DNA from: Fennellomyces sp. T-0311
Lineage: Eukaryota; Mucoromycota; Mucoromycetes; Mucorales; Lichtheimiaceae
Length of the DNA stretch: 64,000 bases
Reading direction: 5' to 3'
Assembly (NCBI GenBank): GCA_025266875.1
Contig: JALLLT010000008.1
Coordinates: 124,001 to 188,000, forward strand
Below are positions 56,719 to 64,000 of the stretch, in pieces. Both the position numbers and the translations under genes were made by a program. Numbering within the stretch: position 1 is the first letter of the stretch; each line of letters opens with the position of its first letter. The notes beneath the pieces were generated by a model. It did not search any database, was not told where the DNA came from, and was given only the letters and a program-made list of their open reading frames with translations.

Positions 56719-59131
56719 ATGGGCCTGTTTCCATTCAGCACTCTGGCAATAGCAGCTACTCTCCAGCTGATATTTCCAGTTTATGGAGCACCACCGGTTA
56801 CTAATATTGGAACGTTTGTTACAAATCTCAGCGACTCTTTCGGAACGCCACATAGACTCCTAGGCAAACGAGATTACTTGACAGAAGTCGATAATATCTG
56901 TCCTAAAAATAAGCAAAATCATGTGGCAGAAGTTGTAAGTTTCTGAAACATTACACAATGCATTCTACTATAACACCCATTAATTGATGTTTTCCTCACT
57001 ATAGCTTAATCACTTTACCGCTGTCATCTTTGGTAGTTTTGAGACCGTAAGCGACGGTTAAAATATAGGAATCTCATGGCTTTTCAATTAACTATAATCA
57101 AACTAGTTTGGTTCTCAAGATATACTGGGTCCACTAGCTGTGGGAGGAAGTATATCGGCTCCTAATTACTTGATCAACGCGAATCACAGACTTGCATGTA
57201 CTTCTCCAGAAGAAGTGCCGAGATTCGGTTTTGTTGTTGGTGGAGATGTAGATACATATGACACCAAAATCCGTGGAAGCGCATATTCATTGTATAAAAA
57301 CTCCGAACTCAAGATGCTTTCGACTGACGAAGGATGCGAAATGTATAACACAACAATCCCCGTTGACTTCCCACAGGTCGAGCGCGCTTCCATCAGTGCG
57401 TCCTTGAACCTTGCATCGACGGAGCCTAATCTCAAATTGCATGCCGATGGAAGGGTCGAAGTCCTGGAAGAAACGAATTCAATGTTCAAAATCTTTACCT
57501 TTGACTCTTGCAGTGGTTGTGAGGTGAACGGCATCTTATCAGATCCCTCTGCTATATTTTTCAACACAGGCAACTGGAATGGTCCACAAAACTGGACACC
57601 TGGACCAAATGATGTTGTAGTCTTCAACGTATGTCTGGGAAAATGAGACTTTTATAGATGATGGTTGTTATTGAAGTGCTTACTTTTCTTTGATAGATAC
57701 CTGTACTCACTGGTACTACAATCACGATTAACACCAACAATCCAAGTAATGGTTTCAATGCCTGTCGTACTGTCTACAATTTTTTTCCTGTCAGAGAAAC
57801 GGGTACCTATACAAGCCTAGGGGAGTTCACTTTGATCCGTCAAACTGCAAGTCAGTTTGAAGGTTTTACACTTGCACCACAAGGTAAGCATTTTAATAGG
57901 TTCATAGCATTTATACTTATTGTAATTATACATAGGCCATATTCTGGACGGAACAACTGGAAACTTTGCTGGAAACCTTATCGCACGGAGCTATACTTGG
58001 CTAAGTAACTCTGGTGTTGAAATTCACGACTATGCTAGTACTGGTGACGGTTGTGATTCCTTCCTTGGATGTCTTCCGATGAACGGGGGTGCTGGCTCTG
58101 GAAATAATGATCGAATTACCAGCACTACAACATATTACGAGGTTGATACGACAACCTTTACTTCCGAAGTGGTAACACCCGGTATTGCTCCCGTCACAAT
58201 GGTAGTCAAATTCCTTGTGTACGAAGGTTCTATATTAACCTACACACTGCCGCCTGATTTTCCTACTACAACAATTCCAACCGTTACCACTGAATGCGAA
58301 ACTATGACCAGTGAAGTGACAATTACCCAAGAGCCGAGGACTGTAACTACCTCACTTACTCTTACCAACACAAGGATTGTAACTACCCCCGTGACTGAAG
58401 TTTCTACCGAAGTTGTCACCGAAACGTATCAAACAACAGATATCGTCACCATTACTTTCATCACCGCGGGCAAGGAAATCACTAATACTATTACAGTCAC
58501 GGGTGATGATGGACGCCCTGTAACCGCAACAATTACGGTTACCGATCCTCCAGAGACTGTCATTACAGAAGTGGAACGAACGCAAACTGTCACAACTACC
58601 GATACATCATTGACGACAGACGTCATTACTATGACCCATACAGAATTAGAGACTGTAACGAATGACGTGACAGTAACACAGCCTCCCGAAGTATACACCA
58701 CAACTGTTGAAACGTTAATCCAAGTCTCCAAAACAGAAACTGTTGAAATTCTTGTGACAACTGCTACGGGTACTGTAACCGAGTTCACTCAAGTGAGGTC
58801 AGAACCAACGACAGTGACACTCGTCAGCACGACATTAAGCGACATAACACAAGAGATATCCGAAGCCAGAGAAGTAACAAGAACTCGTACATCCGAGCTG
58901 ACTCTTACTCCTACCCGAACCGTTTTGCCATTCTATACCACCACGAGAACTAGAACTGCAACTGTGGGACCTATTGTTACCGAAAGACCTAGTCTTGTCT
59001 ATGCCGTTCCCCATATATCTTACAGCAAAGTCAACCATAAGCACAAAAAAGGGAAAAAGAAGAATGGAAAGTGGGGCCATGAAAAGAACTTGAGCGACAA
59101 GCATCGCGAATATAACAAAGAAGACGTTTAG
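56719..59131 (+). CDS. choice-of-anchor-A surface protein with Thr-rich stalk, paralogue E
   Basis: Five exons (56719-56934, 57005-57046, 57107-57628, 57697-57883, 57936-59131) give 720 residues. It has a signal peptide (MGLFPFSTLAIAATLQLIF), a KR site (LLGKRDYLTE), ICPKNKQNHVAEV and the 42-nt exon LNHFTAVIFGSFET. The core reads FGSQDILGPLAVGGSISAPN, FTFDSCSGCEVNGILSDPSA, DVVVFN-IPVLTG, ACRTVYNFFPV, QFEGFTLAPQG-HILDGTTG and FLGCLP. A stalk of about 310 Thr/Val/Glu-rich residues follows (repeated TVTEP-like and TEVT units). The tail is basic with one Trp (KKGKKKNGKWGHEKN). The stalk has few prolines and no hydrophobic C-terminus, so no GPI anchor is predicted. Confidence 0.85.
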
Positions 59132-61163
59132 TGTAATCAGGTCTATGCCCGTCATACTTAATTTATTAAATAAACAGCTCTGTCCTTCATTAAGCAACAA
59201 CGTCAGAATACAGACAATGCTCAGATAACGAATAAATTTTTATCTATGTTTACCTTTTGGCGTAGTGCATACGTATTAAGAGGATTTTTTGCATCATAGC
59301 ACGTGCTTATTTCTGCGAAACTCACATGGTTGTCAAACATCGTCCAAAATTAAATATCTGCAAACGTATGTAGCTCTACTTATATTTATCTTTTATAAAA
59401 GGTTACCAAAATATAATGTCGGTATTTTTAAATTATGGTAGCATAATCAGAAAAGCATGCTTGGAGTCGTTTCTGGTTAAAAAAGCTCTTGACACCGAAA
59501 AGTCGTACACAGATTTGCAATGGTGATTTTGGTATCGCATTTCTTTTTAACTAGATTGGATTTTTTAACATGCGTACGTCCACAGAGTTAAATATTTCTT
59601 TACCATGATGGACTTGAGAAAGTTGTTAATGAGGTTGGTATCACTGAGTCCATGAAATATCTTGTTGGCGAAGAGGATTTTGCTGTTGAAATATTTGTCT
59701 TGCATACCAGCTATCTTGAAAATGTTCATAACCTACTTAGCAACAATCTCGTTGCCGTCATCGAATGCAGATAGATAATCCAAGATACGAAGACACTTAT
59801 ATCAAGGAGGCAAATGAAAAGCATGGGTATAATCTGTGTACTGTCAGGAATACAGATAAATATTCTATAGGAGAAAGATGGAGAAGTGTTTGAGCACATA
59901 TGCTGCAGCCAACCTGTCGAGTAATGGCATTCGAATAGTCAAAGATGGTTTAAGTGGTATGGGAAACATGGAAATCGCTTCTATGAGAATCATAGAAAGT
60001 CGAAAACCGATTCTTAAATAAGAGCACTGGGAAGTCATCGGGGCCTTCGTTGATAATGATCCTCATCGTACTGCTGTTGAAGTAGTTGAGTACTTGTAAG
60101 GAAGATTCGTTGGCTTTCAATTTCTCGTAGTGGTTGTTCACAACCAACTGCAATCTTTCCTTTACGCAAGCAAAATTCCCACTCTGGAGAAAGGAATAGC
60201 CCTGACAATGTCAATGTACTATAACTGGGCTCGTAAATGACGAATCCTGAAACACGCTGTGTACTTTTGATGAAATTATCTTCCATGTCAATATGAGATG
60301 CTCAGGAAGTTGGTCCACAAAAGCACTCATACTATTGTCATTATATACAACTAAACGAGAGTTGAAACAAAGACCATATTAGGCGCTGTCTCTTCTTCGT
60401 ACCTGGTTATTGTTGCTGCGAGAGTACCGAAAACAATCAAGAGGCGGAAGGCTGATGGTGAAGCCTAAATAACCACCAATTCAATAATCGGTCAATATTT
60501 CGATTTTTAAAAGCTACAATGGATATGAAATGGATAGGAATGGGAAATACAAAGAGCATTATACTGTGATGAATAGTACACCTCCTACGTATTTGTCCAT
60601 TAAATTATGACACATTATGTAATGTAGACACCGGTAATAATATATTATTATGGACATATGTACCACTATTCCGAATTTAAAAACTAAATACTACTATTGA
60701 TAAATTCCAGTTATTCGAGGCTGCATGCAAACTAACTAAAATATGTATAGCATTGCTGTGTATATATGTATACATGTATCATACCCAGTTCTTTTCTTCG
60801 CACTACTTTTAATAACCTTCTACTGCACACGCCTGTCTTTTTCCCAATTAGGGTTTTTTCAGACATGGCATCAGCTCCTCTATTTTTATATCTATACATT
60901 TGTACCGCAAGGAAGCGACCACATCCCTATAGGGGCAGGTGTCATAGTCTTCCAATAAAACCAATACTTTTTAAACTATACATGTATCATTAAATGCGAA
61001 GCGAATCTGTGAGATCTAAATAGATACTACGACATTATTATATATACAGTTATTAAAGTTAAAAAATACGTAGTACAAGTGAGGATGATGGCTGGAATGA
61101 ATGACAAATAGAAATACAGAGAAAACGCAATACATAAGGACTAATGAAGAAGGTATATAGATA
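59132..61163. other. 2-kb noncoding interval with a gene relic
   Basis: AT-rich sequence between paralogue E (+) and the flippase gene (-, convergent). No intact gene. A disrupted minus-strand coding relic (about 60345-59600) is listed separately. The 60480-61000 part is very AT-rich and without features. Confidence 0.5.
59600..60345 (-). pseudogene. decayed coding relic, family unknown
   Basis: One minus-strand frame stays coding-like across several stops: MSAFVDQLPEHLILTWKIIS near 60336, then a stop near 60220, VKERLQLVVNNHYEKLKANE, SSLQVLNYFNSSTMRIIINE and GPDDFPVLLFKNRF, more stops, and near 59710 MNIFKIAGMQDKYFNSKILF. The opening recalls F-box or similar helical starts, but I cannot name it. 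Several in-frame stops and no introns that remove them suggest a pseudogene. Confidence 0.33.
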
Positions 61164-64000
61164 TTACTGGCTGTCTTTCTCGCCAGTTTCTCTACCTGCG
61201 AGTGACTCGCGTCGTCCTTTATGCTGAACCAGTTCGATCTCGCGTACGATATCGTTGTCATACGGGAAATACACACGCAAAAAGTAATGCACCGTGACGC
61301 GGGGCAAGAAGCTTGCAAACACGGTTAGAATGAGGATAAGCCAATAGTAGCCGACGGCAAAGAGTCGATCATGGCCAGCAAAGATAAATGTGTTGAACTG
61401 AGCATAAATACCGACAAAGGCATAGTACACCAGGATGGAGAGCGCAATGATACCGACCTGGATCCATGTGTAACTGTACAATGCCAAGCCAACAAACAAG
61501 TTGGCGACAATGACAGCAATACTTGACATGATAGTACCAATTTCGTACACACCGTTGGAAATAAAGCCAGCCTTGTCTGGATTGCCAGCAACAATAAGCA
61601 TGTATGGGAAGAAGAAGCACACTGCCGATTGGAAGATAGAATCCGCGGTAGTTGCCCAAAAACGCCACATCTTGAATTTATCGTTACGCAGACCCATGCG
61701 GTACAGTTCAGGATACAGCAGCGAGGTTTTAGCAGGCAAATCCTGATCCCAGATGCCCATGAAGATAATGGGTAGCGAAGTGAAGATCAAGTTGTATAAT
61801 GTGACAAGTGAGTAGTCGAAAATCATGGATCCAGTCCACCTATTAAGCTTGTTAGTATGCTACTTATCACTTACACTCTGCGGAAACAACTTACTGGCAG
61901 AATATCTGGTACCAGAACAAGACGAAGGTCCAAATGATATTCTTGTAGAAGAAACCCATGACCATTTCAGCAGTGCGCAAATAAGACCACCGTCCATGAA
62001 CCAGAAGCAATTTGCGCAAGAACCGGAACTGGGCAATAGCATAATCCGACGCCATCACTGCCTGTCGGCCTTCAACACCGGAAATACCGATACCCACATT
62101 GGCTTCTTGAATCATGGAAACGTCGTTTGCACCATCACCGATAGCCAGTGTCATGACCTTCAACCCCTTCTTAACTAATCTCACGACCTGAGCCTTTTGC
62201 TTAGGGCTAACACGACAGCATACAACGCTTGCGCACTTCATACCGATGCGAAGCATCCTTTCGCGCGTAGCAGGTTCCAATGCATATTTCAGCGTTGTAC
62301 CATCAATGACGAGGGCAACCTTCTGACCATCTGAGGTGTTGACCTGCTTTAATGCGTCGTCGAGTTGCTTCTGAGTCGATTCACGATTATCGGCCTTGAG
62401 AATAATCATGCGCATGTCGCTTGTAATCAAGTTGCATGCAAAACCGATGTTGATGGCGGTTTCAGTCTTGTCACCGGTCAGGACCCACAGGCGGATACCT
62501 GACTGCGCTAATTCAGCAATAGTCTCGGGAACGCCGTCTTGCAGCTTGTCTTCGATGGCTGTGCCTCCCATCAACAGCATATCTATTTCGATTTCTTCGC
62601 AGACTTCGTCGACTTTTTCCTCACGGTTGTAAATGCTCGAACAGGCTTCTTGGTATGACTTGTTCCACACCTTGTACTCTTCAGGTGAAATGAATCGATA
62701 CGCTAAGCACAAGGTACGTAATCCTTCGTTGGCAAACTGCTCGAGGTCGCGTGTGGTGGCATCCTGCAAACGTTTTTGGCTCTTTTCAAGTTCGGTTTGG
62801 TCGCCAAAGTCGTCGCACAATCGTTCAAAGATGACTGAATCGGCACCTTTGCAAAGCATCAGGATACGGTCGCTGTCCAATGGCTTGACAATGACACTCA
62901 TACGCTTACGCGTTGAGTTGAACTCGAGAACATTGAGCAGCTCAAACTGCTTGAATTCGCCCATGACTTGGAGGTTGAGTGTGTTGGCTTCGCGGCCGAG
63001 GTAGACGAAACCAAGATCACGCGCGGTGGCTACTAGCGCAGCTTCATCGGGAGAAGTGGCTCTGTACTCGATGAAATCCGGGTTCTCTTCGTCTGGACGT
63101 TCGGCAATAACGGTGTGACACAGTGCCAAGGCCGACATGAAATGTATCATGGCCATAGCGTGCGCAGAGTCCTGGTTTTTGAGATCTTCGAAGAATTGGA
63201 GGTCACCAAATGTAGGGTTGGCGCCGACGTGCTTGTTTTCAAACAATTCTTGCTGCTTTTCGTACATCTGCTTCTTCACCTTTTCCATCTTGTCTTCGTC
63301 TTCCGTCATGCTGACTCCCGATTCGCTGCCATCGGTCGTTCCTCCAGGGAACTCCTTTTCGCCACGCAGTCGTTTCTCTGCGCCCACTGACGCTTCTGTG
63401 GTGCCCTGGCCATAGGACACGCCGTCGATGGTGCACTTGCGGAACTCCATGACATTTTGCGTTAATGTGCCTGTCTTGTCAGAGAAAATGTATTCAATCT
63501 GACCCAGATCGTCGCAAATGTTCCAGGTTTTGGGAATACAGGGAGTGTCCGTTTTCTCGTAGTACATGTCGAGGTCGGAATAGATGAAATAGGCCTACGC
63601 AAGGTGTAAGAACTGGCTGGGGGCTCTTTCAATAGGGGTTAAACTACTCACTACAAGTGTTTTTACGATTTCAACTGAAATGTACAGCGAGATTGGCACA
63701 ATGTTCTGGTACAAAATCAAGGTCACCCTATATAACATGGTAATTAATTAAAGCGCCCTGGCAACAGCAGCATGACAACTCACCAGAAGGTCAAAAAGCC
63801 GTCATACGACGCATTGTAGCCTCGTATGCCAAAGTCGAAATACGGTGCAGAGCCACTGTCATTGAACTGCACGCTGTCCAGGACCGAACTAACGATACAG
63901 ATGATGGCGAGCAATACGAAATTGGCAATTACCTGCAATATTAATCAGCATGTGTCCGATTCAGGAAGCGGCATGAAAATCCTTACGTGTGGGTTGGTTT
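61164..64000 (-). CDS. P4-ATPase phospholipid flippase (Dnf1/Dnf2 type), 5' end outside the window
   Basis: The C-terminal two-thirds or more of a type 4 P-type ATPase. The aspartyl-phosphate site is FSDKTGTLTQNVMEFRKCTI. The nucleotide-binding domain has ATSPDEAALVATARDLGF and KGADSVIFERL. The P domain has LWVLTGDKTETAINIGFAC and IGDGANDVSMIQEANVGIGI. Membrane helices follow (FYKNIIWTFVLFWYQIFCQ; LVTLYNLIFTSLPIIFMGIW) and a short basic C-terminus (RRESLAGRETGEKDSQ). Upstream exons (63594-64000) show VLDSVQFNDSGSAPYFDFGI and YQNIVPISLYISVEIVKTL. Flippases move phospholipids to the cytosolic leaflet, usually with a Cdc50/Lem3 partner. Which Dnf-like subclass is not certain. Confidence 0.94.

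Noticed and set aside
58352..58788. Open minus-strand frames across the Thr-rich stalk of paralogue E
   Set aside because: Val/Ser-rich mirror images of the Thr codons; no splice or start support.
1..64000. tRNA, rRNA, CRISPR or bacterial operon features
   Set aside because: No A/B box pair, rRNA segment or repeat-spacer array was noticed by eye, and the DNA is eukaryotic. A tRNAscan run would settle tRNAs.

Overview
The window is fungal nuclear DNA. Protein genes are split by many short introns, mostly about 50-70 nt, with GTAAG-type donors, CTAAC/CTAAT-like branch points and YAG acceptors. Gene content points to an early-diverging fungus, most likely Mucoromycota. It includes a mucoralean-type geranylgeranyl-diphosphate synthase and homologues of genes missing from budding yeast (Abraxas-like MPN protein, CCDC6, SMPD4-like, tripeptidyl-peptidase II, Elongin A). 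I name no species. For SVP26, the SCT1-type acyltransferase, GST, PPIL1, Elongin A, H2A.Z, myosin I, Sec9, Pus1, the GGPP synthase, L24e and the five surface-protein genes I derived every exon from splice signals, and the joined exons stay in frame. For the other multi-exon genes only the span and main domains are given.

Layout. 0-12 kb: Abraxas-like gene (-, partial), SVP26 (+), SCT1/GPT2-type acyltransferase (+), a mostly empty 2.1 kb, a glutathione transferase (-), unassigned exons (-), and a divergent pair of spliceosomal genes (SNIP1/Pml1 -, PPIL1 +). Elongin A (+) follows. 12-25 kb: H2A.Z (-), class I myosin (+), Sec9/SNAP-25 SNARE (+), Pus1 (+), a YHR202W-type phosphoesterase (-) and GGPP synthase (+). 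25-32 kb: three secreted choice-of-anchor-A (CAA) surface-protein genes (+). 32-54 kb: TPP2 (-), CCDC6 homologue (-), SMPD4-like tail-anchored protein (-), URB1 (+), an unrecognised coiled-coil/proline-rich protein (-), a gene-poor AT-rich stretch, VFA1 (+) and ribosomal protein L24e (+). 54-59 kb: two more CAA genes (+). 59-61 kb: noncoding with a gene relic. 61-64 kb: a P4-ATPase flippase (-, partial).

Most genes are housekeeping: splicing, chromatin and transcription, tRNA modification, ribosome assembly, and membrane lipid and traffic. The accessory part is the five-member CAA family. Each member has a signal peptide, a dibasic processing site, a conserved extracellular domain and a divergent C-terminal stalk or charged Trp/Lys/Gly tail. 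This looks like a locally duplicated cell-surface or spore-wall system. The other standout is an apparent single-nucleotide internal exon in the L24e gene.
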